Of a stretch of DNA of 64,000 nt, positions 1-10,204 are shown one piece after another. Positions within the stretch are counted from its first letter, which is position 1; each line of letters begins with the position of its first letter. The position numbers were made by a program, and so were the translations under genes. Origin of the DNA: Leptidea sinapis (Eukaryota; Arthropoda; Insecta; Lepidoptera; Pieridae); contig NC_066266.1 in the NCBI RefSeq assembly GCF_905404315.1, positions 1,247,501 through 1,311,500 on the forward strand, in the 5' to 3' direction. A model generated the notes under the pieces. The model was not told where the DNA came from. It ran no database searches and saw only the letters and a program-made list of their open reading frames with translations.

Positions 1-149
1 TTTGTTATCAGTTCTTCTCTCCAAGTCAAAGCCCTTTACAAACTGATGTAGCTTCATGACGTTCACCAAGTGTTGTTGGAATATGTTGTGTTATTGTCAC
101 TTCCTGTATATCTCATTTGATCTGTAATTTGACTAGCTACGGCGCCCTT

Positions 150-240
150 AAGACGTTTGGTTTCATGGCAGAAAAAGGCGCAGTTGTGGTATCCACTTGG
201 CGGCATCCTGTGCAAAGAAGTCTGGGGGTTTTATAGAGGT
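150..240 (-). repeat. Short antisense piece of a LINE 3'-region repeat
   Basis: The segment with GGCAGAAAAAGGCGC followed by a GTTGTGG-type run resembles the reverse complement of the start of the repeat at 41370-41600. It lies next to, but in opposite orientation from, the LINE coding tail at 297-730. Only a short match is visible, so the boundaries are approximate. Confidence 0.35.
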
Positions 241-296
241 CTCATAACTAGAGCTATGTAACCAACAAAGATTCTATTGCTATGCTATTACTAAGT

Positions 297-730
297 TCGA
301 ATTGTCGGGGACCCAGTGCTCTGTGAAGGATTAGATCACTTGGCGTTGCGTAGAGATGTCGCTTCATTGTGTGTCTTCCAGCGTATTTATCACGGGGAGT
401 GTTCCGAAAAGCTGTTTGAACTGATTCCTACTGCCAATTTCCACGTTTGCTCAACACGCCACAAATTTCCTAATTTCATCCCCACCATCTGGGTGTGTGG
501 CGTTCCTCCACGGTGCAGTTTTAATGGAACTTTCTTCCATTTACAACCAAGGTGTGGAATGAGTTTCCCTGTGCGGTATTTCCGGGACGATACGACATGG
601 TACTTTCAAAAAAAGAACACCTTCTTTGAAGACAACGCTCCTGTGGTTTCTCTGGTGTTGCAAGAGACTGTGGGCTGCGGTGACCTCTTAAAAGCATGGG
701 GCCAGTACGCCTGTCCTCCTCCTCCATAAA
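297..730 (+). mobile_element. LINE reverse-transcriptase C-terminal fragment, copy 1 (decayed)
   Basis: The segment starts at TCGAATTGTCGGGGACCCAG and aligns with the coding tail of the better preserved copy at 44345-45190. Translation gives CERLDHLALRRDVASLC-like and YHGECSE-like blocks, then TRHK and a degraded W-N-x-x-P region. These are the C-terminal hallmarks of a CR1/Jockey-group non-LTR retrotransposon common in Lepidoptera; the family name is inference. A 137-codon frame remains open, but it is only the tail of the polymerase ORF, with the catalytic part absent (5' truncation). Three related pieces lie at 38791, 44345 and 45712. Confidence 0.8.
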
Positions 731-2361
731 AAATAAGTGGCCGGAGAAGAACTAAGCTTCGGAACGCAATAAGGGTCTAAGAGAGAAGAATGGAACAAAA
801 ATAAACAATGCAAACTGTGCAACTCTTCCAGTTTTGTTTTTTGCGTCCTTGTAGTAATATTAATTACTATTACATTACATTACATTACACAAGAACCTAT
901 AGTAGCAATAAAATATATATAATTTCTTTAATATTATATAATACATGAAATTGTGTAAGTAACTTGATGTTTTTAATAATTTTACTAAGTACATAATTAC
1001 ATTTCAATCCTAAAACAAATAAAACAACGCCCACGAAATATTCGCACCCACTTTCGCACCATAATAATCTATGAGCTTCTTATTAGCATATTACACATGC
1101 GTTAAACATTACTGCCAGAAATAAGGTGTTAATTTGAATGACGATACTGACGACGGTCTAACAGACTAGATGTTTATTGTACGTCAAACTTTTTGGCCTA
1201 TGGCTTATCTATATAAATCAGTAAATTTATCTAAAATGGAGCCGCTAAAGTCTCACACGTATCAATAGGTACTGCGTGCAAAGAATTAGTACTAAATCAA
1301 TGAAAGAATATCGTTAGGTCAATCGAGGAGCGAAGTTGCAATATTACTACTTATTTTGCTATCTGTACTGCTATAATTGCAAGTTTTGCATTATTTTCTT
1401 TATTTAATAGGCTTATACTTATATGATAAAGATTTGTATTTTTGTAGATATAAGTATCTATATATTATTGTTGGTTTGTCATGAATAAACATAAAAACGG
1501 CTCGAACGATTTTAAAATCGTTTCACCAGCAGATTTGTATCATTTTTATAGTATATTACCACTCAGTAACATTTTATTAAAAAAGAAATAATGCAATTTG
1601 CTGCTTTGATTTTAACTGTTTGGTGCTCTTTGTTACATTTATTTCTAAGTCTGAGATTTTTGAGTCTTTTAACTTTCCATTACTTTTTTCCCTTAATTAA
1701 AACCATTACAACCCTAACAATAAAGACCACATTTTACTCATAAGATCCCTTTGCATTGAAAAACGTATTAAAGTTATTGTAAATAGTTAATGTACATAGC
1801 CTGTAGTTATGCGCAAGTACTTACTCTAGATTTCTAAGAAGTCATTGCTTCATAGGGCTTACTACATGTGTGGAATGGATAACAGGAAACATCACAGCAA
1901 GTAAAAGTGGTTTATATGATTTGAAAGCTGCCCAACGTGGAGCCCTTACAGGTATTATATCATTGCGTTCTTTAATAGTCTAACAGTTAGATGCTTACAC
2001 TTATGTTACGACCAGTTTAGAAATGTCAAGTTTTTACGAAAATATATGCAGACTATTTGTGGACGTGAATTAGTGTCGTAAACCACAGCGGATGAATTTA
2101 ATTGGGAATTGTTCTAAAAATTCTAGGAGTATTAATGCCTTTTGTGAATTAGTCTCTACAATTTCTAGCTTCATTCAAAGCCTCGCTAGGAAATTTAAAT
2201 TAAAGGAAAGGGAAAAGGCATTTTTAACGTTTTTCAAAACCTCAGAATAGGAAGGTTTTAAATACATTTTAGGCAATTCACAAAATATAATACACATAAT
2301 GTGTTTTATGCTCAGATAATTTATATCTGCGTCTAGATAACATGTGGCAGTTGTGAACATT
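731..2361. other. AT-rich intergenic DNA, no gene seen
   Basis: No coding frame with protein-family features, no RNA gene and no clear repeat boundary was found. A short ATTAC microsatellite-like run is at about 864-888. Confidence 0.6.
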
Positions 2362-2520
2362 TCAAAAAAAATAGTGGTGAACTGTAAACCTCTATTTTCA
2401 ACAACTTACACACGCATCGCGAGTGTACGACGTAGCTTGTCACGCACACTTAAGTAATAAACCTGGCCTGTTGTCATGCGTTGCCCAACAGCTCTAGACG
2501 TATAAAGGTATCTAAGGTTT
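2362..2520 (+). repeat. Dispersed repeat A, copy 1
   Basis: This block shares an ordered set of motifs with 8700-8900 and 16799-16985: CCTCTATTTT, a GCGAGTGTA block, CGTAGCTTGTCACGCA, a CTGGCCTGTT-like block, and CTATCTAGA-like or CTCTAGACG-like ends. The three copies have the same orientation and are moderately diverged. It looks like an old MITE or SINE-like repeat with no coding capacity. Confidence 0.65.
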
Positions 2521-3329
2521 TATGTATAATATTTGGTATACAAAAGCGGATACATTCTAAGCGGATGTTGCGTAATGTTTTAAGCACAATAGCTTTCGCT
2601 GCGTTGTTCTTGATACAAGTTATTGATCTAACTTACATCGACTTATAATTAGATTACGTGGATATGATCTGTTATTGTTCAGGAAATAATACAACGATCA
2701 ACACTCGACACCTAGATGATGATTTGTTGTGACGGAAGTGCAAAATATCATTCGCTGCTTCATTGATATCAAAACATATTTTGATTTTTATGTGTTTATG
2801 ATTTGTGTTTTAAATTTAAACTAGATAAATGTAACCTATATTAATGATTCTTTCTTAAGGCCTCACTATTTCTATAAATAAAAAGAATAATTGAGTTGCA
2901 ACAGGCTTAGTAGTTGGAGTATATCTCAAAAGGTCTAGTTGACAAGGTAGCGTCAGGGTGTTCAATTCACTCAGACTTTTCTCTGACGCGCCAAAGGAAT
3001 AATTACTTCAAATATATAAAAATAAGTGTTAAAAGAATATTATAAAAAATAACATATGTATGGAATTTCGTAATCAACGTTTTTTACAAATCTATGCGAA
3101 AATCTTAAAGTATTTTTTAATCGATTGTCTGTATGGTTTACCTTTGCATTTTTTGGACCGTTGTCGTATTACCGATTCTCAAAAGTATCTAGTCTTGGCT
3201 GTTTAGTACTAACACTGAATTAATTCACTCTATTATTATAATCTGTCAATTTGTGATACCTTATTGTATTACCCTTCGGAGGAGCGGTGCTTCATACTCT
3301 TAGAAAGAGCAAAGAGACACGCGTTTAAA
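2521..3329. other. AT-rich intergenic DNA, no gene seen
   Basis: No gene, RNA or bounded repeat was recognised here. Confidence 0.55.
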
Positions 3330-3384
3330 GTGATTTTTAAAAACCTATTAGATATTGGGTATCTAATAGATTTTTAAAAATCAC
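3330..3384. repeat. Near-perfect 25-bp inverted repeat (hairpin)
   Basis: The left arm 3330-3354 and right arm 3360-3384 are reverse complements with one mismatch, separated by the 5-base loop TTGGG. The arms are AT-rich. This may be a tiny foldback element or a MITE remnant; no flanking coding sequence explains it. Confidence 0.85.
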
Positions 3385-3489
3385 ATAAGCTATATAAAGA
3401 CTTGAAACTTCTTTCTGTCAGAGGTACACAATTTACCCTGCGTATTACCCTACAAGTATGATGTCTTGTAAATAGGTCTTAGATTTCAT

Positions 3490-3645
3490 CATCATCATCA
3501 CAATTATTTCAGCCGGAAGACGTCCACTGCTGGACAAAGGTCTCCCCCGAAGATCGCCATGACGATTGGTCCTGCGCTACCCTCATCCAACCTATTCGGA
3601 CCAGATCGTCGGTCCATCTTGTGGGGCACCTACTACGTGGTCGTC
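3490..3645. repeat. Lepidopteran LINE/SINE-type repeat (GTCCACTGCTGGACAAAGG family), copy 1
   Basis: The segment begins with an (ATC)n run and contains GACGTCCACTGCTGGACAAA, then a GATTGGTCCTGCGCTACCC-like block and a CAGATCGTCGGTCCA block. This motif order is one I recognise as a very common lepidopteran interspersed repeat. A second, shorter copy is at 62380-62465. Confidence 0.75.
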
Positions 3646-4059
3646 ATTCGAGTAATTTACTGTCCCACCAGCCTGCCACTTCAGTTTCGCAACCACCATA
3701 CATATGCCTAGTGTAGGAATCAAATACGATGTAGGTAATATAATGCGATAATGTGTTTGTATACATCATATAGGTAATAAATTAATAAATATATAGGTGA
3801 TAAGTGGTCTAGGTTGCATGTCAAAATGTTCAATATACTTTACTATAATTAATACTTATACGAAATACGCTGGCAATCCTATCATAATACATCGACAGTT
3901 ATATAACATCATTAAATACCTTTGTATGAGATCGAGAAACAAATGGTTGTATATTGCTGAACAATAGCGCTATTCAACTTTCGGATATTCAATGAATGAA
4001 TTTATAAAAGTTCTATTTCAAGTTGCGTTCGTGCTTTATAAGCGTGATGGTTTTATAAT

Positions 4060-4375
4060 TATTATTACTTATAGTATTAATTTATACTGGAGTATGGGGC
4101 GTCTTACAATACTCATACAACATATTATCATAAATCAGGACGTTAGCAAAAAAGGAGCTCTGCTGCTTTTACCGTTAATATCGTTTGGTCTATTCTATGG
4201 CTACTTCCATGGCTGCAGTATTGTGGGGAAATGCTGCGGGTTTCATAATAGTTTTGTGCTCCAAAAGACAGACCAAGTGACTTTGACTTGGCTTCGGAAA
4301 AAATTCAAGTTGATAAACATTGTAACCTTCCCCTCACAATACATTTATATGAATATAATGTTTAGTGTATGAATG
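4060..4375 (+). mobile_element. LINE reverse-transcriptase C-terminal remnant
   Basis: Reading the plus strand gives VLWGNAAGFHNSFVLQK, followed by RKKFKLINIVTFPSQYIYMN. The LWGNA...VLQK...FKEINILT..QYI-type pattern is characteristic of the C-terminal region of lepidopteran Jockey/R1-like LINE polymerases. A 126-codon frame (3992-4372) spans it, but its start is not LINE-like and its upstream part is frameshifted. It is a fossil, not a host gene. Confidence 0.65.
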
Positions 4376-4982
4376 AAAATATTAAATGTATATGTGCCGT
4401 GTAATATGTAGGTTGGCTAGGGACTAGGGTTAAGGGCTCTTTCATGAAAATGATAATGAAAAATATTTATTTCAGTCACAAAACAATTCCTTCCTTCATA
4501 GATCTTAGAATTAAATTTTACAATAAAATACCAAACAGTAGGTAAAAAAGGACTTACTGAGCACAAATAAGAAAAAATAAGTAAACCTTGTTTGACAAAG
4601 GAGCTTTACCATAGTAAGGCTATTCTAATACGTAATAGGCAATACGTAATACATGATCAAGCGCGTTCTGTCGCTCTTTTCATAGTGACAAGATACACTT
4701 TTCCACGTATTGAGACAAGTTGAGAAACTTCTATCACAAATATACTATCTTCACGCCTCGAGATAGTTAACATTCAGTTGATTTGAGTTCTTGTAAATTA
4801 CGTGTGAATCTCGTATGAAATAGTTAATGTTCCCGCGACATCGTAATAGAGAGCGTAGTTAGAGTCTTGAACTTCTACAGATTTCATAATTAACAAATAA
4901 GGAATTTAAATACAAATTTGCCTTATCAAAATAAGATTTATATATTAATATTATTTATTGAATTAGGCGTTACTTAGCGGCG

Positions 4983-5034
4983 CAAAATCTGGCACGAGAC
5001 TGTCACGAGAGAGTCAGTCTCGTGCCAGATTTTG
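4983..5034. repeat. Perfect 20-bp inverted repeat with 12-base loop
   Basis: Arms 4983-5002 and 5015-5034 are perfect reverse complements around a 12-base loop. The hairpin is followed by CTGAGGATGCCTCGTG and GACGAAACACGTGTCGAATT, a motif string I recognise from dispersed arthropod repeats. It is probably part of a mobile repeat. Confidence 0.85.
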
Positions 5035-5224
5035 GCGAGACAACACGTCCTGAGGATGCCTCGTGTAGAGACGAAACACGTGTCGAATTGTTTTAAAGAC
5101 AAATATTGGCGGAATTAACACTAAAGAAAACTTAAATAATTTGTATATTAATATTATAAATTTTAATTCGTAAGATATTATTTATATTCTTTTTAAAATT
5201 TTGTATAGACTTACCAAATATTTC

Positions 5225-5301
5225 ATAAAAATCGATCGAGCCGTTCCATAGGACCATGGCAAATAACATTGTGATACGAGAATTTTATATTATAGATATT
5301 C
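5225..5301 (-). mobile_element. Helitron-like 5' terminus remnant
   Basis: The stretch ending in CGAGAATTTTATATTATAGA is, on the minus strand, a TCTATAATATAAAATTCTCG-type start. It matches the better preserved minus-strand Helitron 5' ends at 41328 and 51445. The GAGCCGTTCC block upstream corresponds to their AGCCGTTTTGGCGG block. No matching 3' end was located. Confidence 0.45.
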
Positions 5302-5559
5302 TGTCGAAGACCAGAAACAAAATTTTGTATGTGGTAGATAAATACATCAAATACATTTTATTTTGTTTTGATAAGTAAATAAAAGTTGATGAGGTTGAAT
5401 GACATTTAGGTGATGACCATAATTGCCCTTGATCTCTGGTAGTTATTTTGATTGTTGAAGACGAAATGAAAGCGCTGTTATTTTGCGTTATTTAAAAAAA
5501 TATTTTATATATCTGTAGGTAAGCCCGAGGAAGTCAGTTGTATCAGGGCTACAGCATAT

Positions 5560-5744
5560 GTCGTAGTCAGGAACGACCAGCCAAGAAACGAAAATGATTC
5601 GGTATTCGTCTTAGCTCGGGTGTAATCGGCGTGTGGTGCGAGTGCGGGCGAGAGTGAGCGTCGGGCAGTGAGCACTGAGCAGTCAGTCAGGGATGAACTA
5701 TCGAGCGAAGCGGTTGTGTTGCACGTGCATGGCGGGAACACCAC
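5560..5744 (+). promoter_or_regulatory. GC-rich block, candidate promoter or first exon
   Basis: This is the most GC-rich and CpG-rich patch in the first 6 kb, with GCGAGTGCGGGCGAGAGTG and repeated CAGTCAG motifs like arthropod initiator-rich 5' UTRs. A short ATG frame starts at 5693, and a GTATTA donor-like site follows CCACG at about 5745. No downstream exon could be linked, so this could equally be an isolated GC-rich repeat. Confidence 0.25.
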
Positions 5745-5984
5745 GGTATTATAACATTAAATCTATTACGTTAAATTAATCATAAGGCTTTGTGAAGTGC
5801 TATTATTACGATTGTAACGTTTGTTGCAAATAACAATACCGTGTGTAAGACAATGTTTTACTTGATGTCGTGATCAACGTCCACAACAATCAACCACGAG
5901 GATCCTGACCAAGTAACTGGCCTTGTCTCGTCATATATTTATTATATGCTATATCGTAAAAAATCAAATAATAAAAAGACTTAC

Positions 5985-6041
5985 CACATCGCTGCAGACT
6001 ATACATCTCCAAATATTGGCCAACACCAATAATCCAAGCCA
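5985..6041 (-). CDS. Candidate internal exon B of an unidentified minus-strand gene
   Basis: On the minus strand a pyrimidine-rich acceptor (TTTTTCATTCCAG) precedes 57 bases, which end at a consensus donor GTAAGT. Fifty-seven is a multiple of three. Two of three frames are open: one reads AWIIGVGQYLEMYSLQRC, the other WLGLLVLANIWRCIVCSDV. Exon A (7217-7249) lies 1.2 kb upstream and is also phase-symmetric. I do not recognise the protein, and two exons alone cannot prove a gene. Confidence 0.35.
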
Positions 6042-6064
6042 CTGGAATGAAAAATAACAAATTT

Positions 6065-6140
6065 AATTTCTACCAAAATTCCGCGTCTCTCGGATTCGGT
6101 CCGAGCGTTCTGACCAACTAGCCAACCGTCCGAGTGGCGC
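6065..6140 (-). repeat. tRNA-derived SINE head, copy 1
   Basis: Read on the minus strand, the segment carries a tRNA-like TTGGCTAGTTGGTCAGAACG block followed by a GAGAGACGCGG block, the degenerate tRNA-type head seen also at 6340-6430 and 43668-43752. It is not a functional tRNA: no cloverleaf can be closed. Confidence 0.6.
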
Positions 6141-6339
6141 ATCGACCTAAATTTTGGGCAAGGCGTGGGTATGTGTTCAACTCTCAGGTTGTGACTTCAT
6201 CTACAGGATCTACTTTACAGCTGATAACCTGCTCAACTCCAATAATTACATGTTAGGAAATTGACTTTCGCTCTTGCAAATCTAAACAGTTTATTATTTA
6301 AAAGTCTCTCCCTTATGGGATTGAATATACAATTTTTTT

Positions 6340-6430
6340 TTTTACCGAAATTCATGGACGATGCAGGAATCTGCGCCTCTCGGGTTTCCTTCGGAGCGTT
6401 CTTACCAACTGAGCTAACCTTCCGAGTAAA
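6340..6430 (-). repeat. tRNA-derived SINE head, copy 2
   Basis: The minus strand reads GGTTAGCTCAGTTGGTAAGA (A-box-like), then a GCTCCGAAGGAAACCCGAGAG block, and then CATCGTCCATGAATTT, as is usual for this SINE-like family. It sits about 280 bp from copy 1 in the same orientation. Overlapping short open frames on both strands are incidental. Confidence 0.65.
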
Positions 6431-7216
6431 AAATAACTTTGCCATTAATGCTGAACAGGGATATGTTACGAATTCTACTTATTTAAATTCTAGTAATTGA
6501 TTGGGGTTAAAAAATTACGCTAATAGTACGAAACGATAGTTTTCCAAAGAAGGTAGCTAGGTGCTTAATAATTATATCCCTAATAAGGATTACACTTGTT
6601 TCTTAAGTTTTCTACTCCCATGTCGTGATGAACTCAAATCAAACTATTCATTTCTAAAGGCAATTTGGTAATGATCATTTCAAACGAGTTATGTGAATAT
6701 TTTTTTATAGTTTCATGGCATTGGTTGGAAACATTCAGTGTGTGATAGTGACTTTTCATTGTATTTTGGCCAAGATAAAAGCCGAAAACATCACAAGACT
6801 ATCTATTAATGTATGGATTATATTTAACATAAATTATGTTTAATGTATGCGAATAAAAAATTAACGCAATTAAAAATATTTTGAAATACATAAATTATTG
6901 TCATCTAATTGACTGAATGCATATAAATCGTTGTCCTCTCAAATATACTCTAAAAATATAAGAAACTTACTCCTGCGATAATAAATTTATGCATCTAAAT
7001 AAATTATGTATAAATAATTGATATTGGAAAAAATGTTTTTTTCGCAAATTTATTGCTATCGCAAATTCGCACGTGCGGTTTATGTGCAACCTTAGGTCGA
7101 ACTTAGAAAATTGAGTGAAACTTTAAATGAGTGTACATAATATTATATTTTAAAAGGAGGGCAAAATTAATGTCTAAAGTAGGAATTAACTTTACACAGT
7201 TCTAAAGAAAACTCAC

Positions 7217-7249
7217 CATGTTCCAAGGCTTGATGATGAAGATACGAAC
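7217..7249 (-). CDS. Candidate 33-bp micro-exon A of an unidentified minus-strand gene
   Basis: The minus strand has TTTATTTCTTCATTGCAG as acceptor, then 33 bases ending in CATG, then a consensus GTGAGT donor. In phase 0 it reads VRIFIIKPWNM; in the alternative frame it reads SYLHHQALEH, and joins exon B (5985-6041) without a stop. The pairing of strong sites on the same strand is the evidence; the product is unknown. Confidence 0.3.
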
Positions 7250-8694
7250 CTGCAATGAAGAAATAAAATCAATTTTATTAAACAAAGAGATCGTTTGAAG
7301 ATTTTTCACAATACAATTGTATTTTTCTTTGAAAAGAAAAAAAAATTGTTCAACGAAGTTTAGCATGGTTTTGTTATACCCGGTCGGTCATGGTACGTCC
7401 ATACGTTGAGGATTGACGTTGAGAGTCGGGTGAGGATATCTGGCGTTATTTATCAGATTTAATACCTTTTCGGAATACACAGCGAACAGTGCGCTGTATA
7501 CTAAATGGCTGACAGATCAAGTAGCTCTGCGTTGCACGGGGTTAAATAGTTCATGCCCTTACATCCATCAGATGCGTGTTTGCTGTGTGTTTGATAATAG
7601 ATAATAGATGACAGTCATTTTCTACGATCCCAAAAAATTTTTCCCAGCGTGACGCACTCCGAAAATTGTTGTGGAAATATTGTGGAAAGCGGCGAATATG
7701 ATAATAGTATGTTGAATTAGTCAGCGAGTAGACCCAAGTTTGTTGGAGATAATCCTGGCTTTCTCTTGCACACAGTACGCAGTTATTTTAAGGTACACAT
7801 GCCGTGTTGTTTGGTTTTACGTGGAAGAAAGTTAAACCTCGAATTCAAATACTTTTACTCAAAATAGTATTTTAAAATTATCTATGAGCGACAGAATCTA
7901 CCACCAGGCCTCTTTTTTAAATAAAATTTAATTATTATGTAGCCTGGAGGCAGTCATTCCATTTCAAGGGTTCACACCAGCGCCTTTCCCCGTGCCCAAG
8001 CCACCAGAGACTGACTTGAAATGACTGGTTTTAAGCAGGATAGCCCGTTACGTCCAACTGTCCAAGAGCATCTACTTGCCCGCCAGATAGGCATTGATGT
8101 GGTTCATTTAATTTTATACCTAGCCGGAGTGATACGCATATAAATAAATGAAACAAATTATCCAAACCGGTACAAACACGACTGAGTGCTGAGCTAACAA
8201 CATAAAAAAAATGTCTCGATAACATCTTAATTTCTCAAAGTCGGTTAAAAAGAATCTTAACAAACATACGGACATTTTTCTTTTTACGTAACCGTTATTT
8301 ACTTACCTAACTCATAAAGGCTATCGAAAAATGTCAGTATTACACCTTTTAGTAGAATTAGCGTTTACAGCTGTCTTAATCTCATACTTAACAACAATAA
8401 TTAGCTGTAATGGTATATAATTTTGTGTAATAACTAGTTAATTCGTGTCATAATAGCGTCAATGGACATGGCGGCTGTCAACACGCAAAGACCGCGGAAC
8501 AATCGCTCTTAATGGCCCGTAACGTAGAATTGATTCCGGTTTATCGACGCGTGTAGAAAACGGTTAACGGTAGAAATATTTATTTTTATTTATTATTTTA
8601 GTCTTTAGAAACCAGTCCTTGTACATACCAAGGTAAATTGAACGTGAACCGATTGATCTATTCTAGAAGTTTCGATGAGATCACCTTATATAAT
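7250..8694. other. Non-coding stretch, no gene recognised
   Basis: A mildly GC-richer patch is at 7378-7560, without a recognisable coding frame. No RNA gene or bounded transposon was found. Confidence 0.5.
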
Positions 8695-8699
8695 GTATA

Positions 8700-8900
8700 C
8701 GTCTAGATAGACAACAAAATAGCGGCGAACTGTATGCCTCTATTTTCAGCAATGCACGCACACTAAGACAAAGTGACTTACAAATCGCGAGTGTAAGATG
8801 TAGCTGTGATGTGCACTAAAGTAATAAATGTCTTGTTGTCATGCGTTGCCTATGAGCACTACGCTCTATCTAGAAGTCTAATTTATCTAAGGATATTACA
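8700..8900 (+). repeat. Dispersed repeat A, copy 2
   Basis: This copy is bounded by CTAGATAGAC near the start and CTATCTAGAAG near the end, which are approximate inverted ends and suggest a MITE. The interior shares AATGCACGCACACTAA and CAAATCGCGAGTGTAAG with the copy at 16799-16985. Confidence 0.7.
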
Positions 8901-9816
8901 GTTATCACTTACGACAAAGAAACATTGAAAAAACCGAGCTCAATCATCTAATGGCAAATGATCACCTCAGCTTGGCCATGCAATAATGCACAACTAGAGA
9001 AAAGACAGGAGCTGGATATTACAGAAGTTGTAGTAGATAGGATGTGTATACACCCTTATATGATTATTAAAATACGAGAGTGTCTACACGACTTAGCACG
9101 TATATTTAGCCAGCGCGTATTTTAACAATTAACTTTTTTATTTGTGAACAGATTGTAATATAACAGTCACTTAATATTTTTGAAGTTATCCACAATACGT
9201 CAGTGAAGTATTTATTTTTGGGATTAACGTGTACAAACAGATAAAAGCATCAGTAACATATAAGTACAATGTAGTAGTAGCTTTATAAATTGTTTTGTTG
9301 ATAGGCGGTAAAAATAAACAATATAAAATAAGGAATTGCTTGTTTCTAAATCGTGTGTTAAAGGCAAAATAAATAAACACACTTTTATCCCACACAGGAT
9401 TAGTTAGTAGTAGGAGGAAGAAAATTCGCACTGTTGAGGGACACATCCCATAAGAAAGGGAGAAATGTATTTCTTTGTGGCCTGTAGTTTGATAGTGTTA
9501 GGCAGGTCAAGATAAGGTACCTATTCAAAGCGCAAAAAATATGTCTATGTATTAAAACGAAATTTTTTCTTTGAGTCGAAATACCACAAAAACTACTTGG
9601 AACTTGGAATATAAGTTTGACCTTTCGATGCGGAATTTTTTGTATATGGTTTACATGTTGGGGATTATTTTTTTAACTCTTTTTAATTTATTTGGTTTGG
9701 ATTTACGTATATATTTTTATCTTATACCACTTGCATTGTCAGATTTAACCACAGCGCTGTGTGGTAGTGTACAGTCTGCATAATAAAGGACAGTCCTATG
9801 GAAATCAAAACAACTG
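8901..9816. other. AT-rich stretch, no gene recognised
   Basis: Two open frames under 90 codons (9186-9446 minus, 9571-9783 plus) have low-complexity hydrophobic translations and no family signature. I regard them as chance. Confidence 0.5.
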
Positions 9817-9824
9817 GACCCATC

Positions 9825-10196
9825 CACGGACTAGTAAAAAAGAAGGACTCCGCGCCGTGATATTAGCAAGGGAAGCACCTTTATGCTAGTGTGTGTGCCG
9901 TTACGGTGTTTACCAGTTACACAATTTTTTCCCCCTGAAATAATCATATATGCACGAATACTTTTATAGTATTGTTTTAACACTTTTTCACAACGCGCGA
10001 CGGCATTTCTAAAATATTTTATTGAGACGCAAACTGATCTGTCACAGACCATGGAAAATCTCATAATGGCGGCCGATCGGCTTGTATTAGTGTAAGTGCA
10101 TGCGTGGGGCTATTTATTTACACGTTAACCGGCTTGTTTTGGTGCCTCACTGTTATGTAAGGTGACACGGAGTCCTTCTTTTTTTACTCGTCCGTG
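9825..10196. mobile_element. 372-bp MITE with 28-bp TIRs and 8-bp TSD
   Basis: The terminal inverted repeats are 9825-9852 (starts CACGGACTAG, ends GGACTCCG) and 10168-10196 (its near-perfect inverse, one substitution and one extra base). The element is flanked on both sides by the direct repeat GACCCATC (9817-9824 and 10197-10204). An 8-bp target duplication points to the hAT or P superfamily. The interior has no transposase frame, so it is non-autonomous. The well preserved ends suggest a relatively recent insertion. Confidence 0.9.
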
Positions 10197-10204
10197 GACC
10201 CATC

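Noticed and set aside
521..727. Minus-strand frame of 68 codons over the first LINE tail
   Set aside because: It is the antisense shadow of the LINE coding tail at 297-730, which matches three other copies in the window.
3992..4372. 126-codon plus frame as a possible membrane-protein gene
   Set aside because: Its second half is a recognisable LINE polymerase C-terminus (LWGNA, VLQK, INIVT..QYI), and its start is AT-rich chance sequence.
6065..6430. Functional tRNA genes
   Set aside because: The tRNA-like heads have degenerate boxes, no closable acceptor stem, and three diverged copies, as for tRNA-derived SINEs.
6960..6985. Minus-strand acceptor directly followed by a donor (TTATCGCAG, GA, GTAAGT)
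   Set aside because: A two-base exon is implausible, and a recursive splice site would need AG directly joined to GTAAGT.
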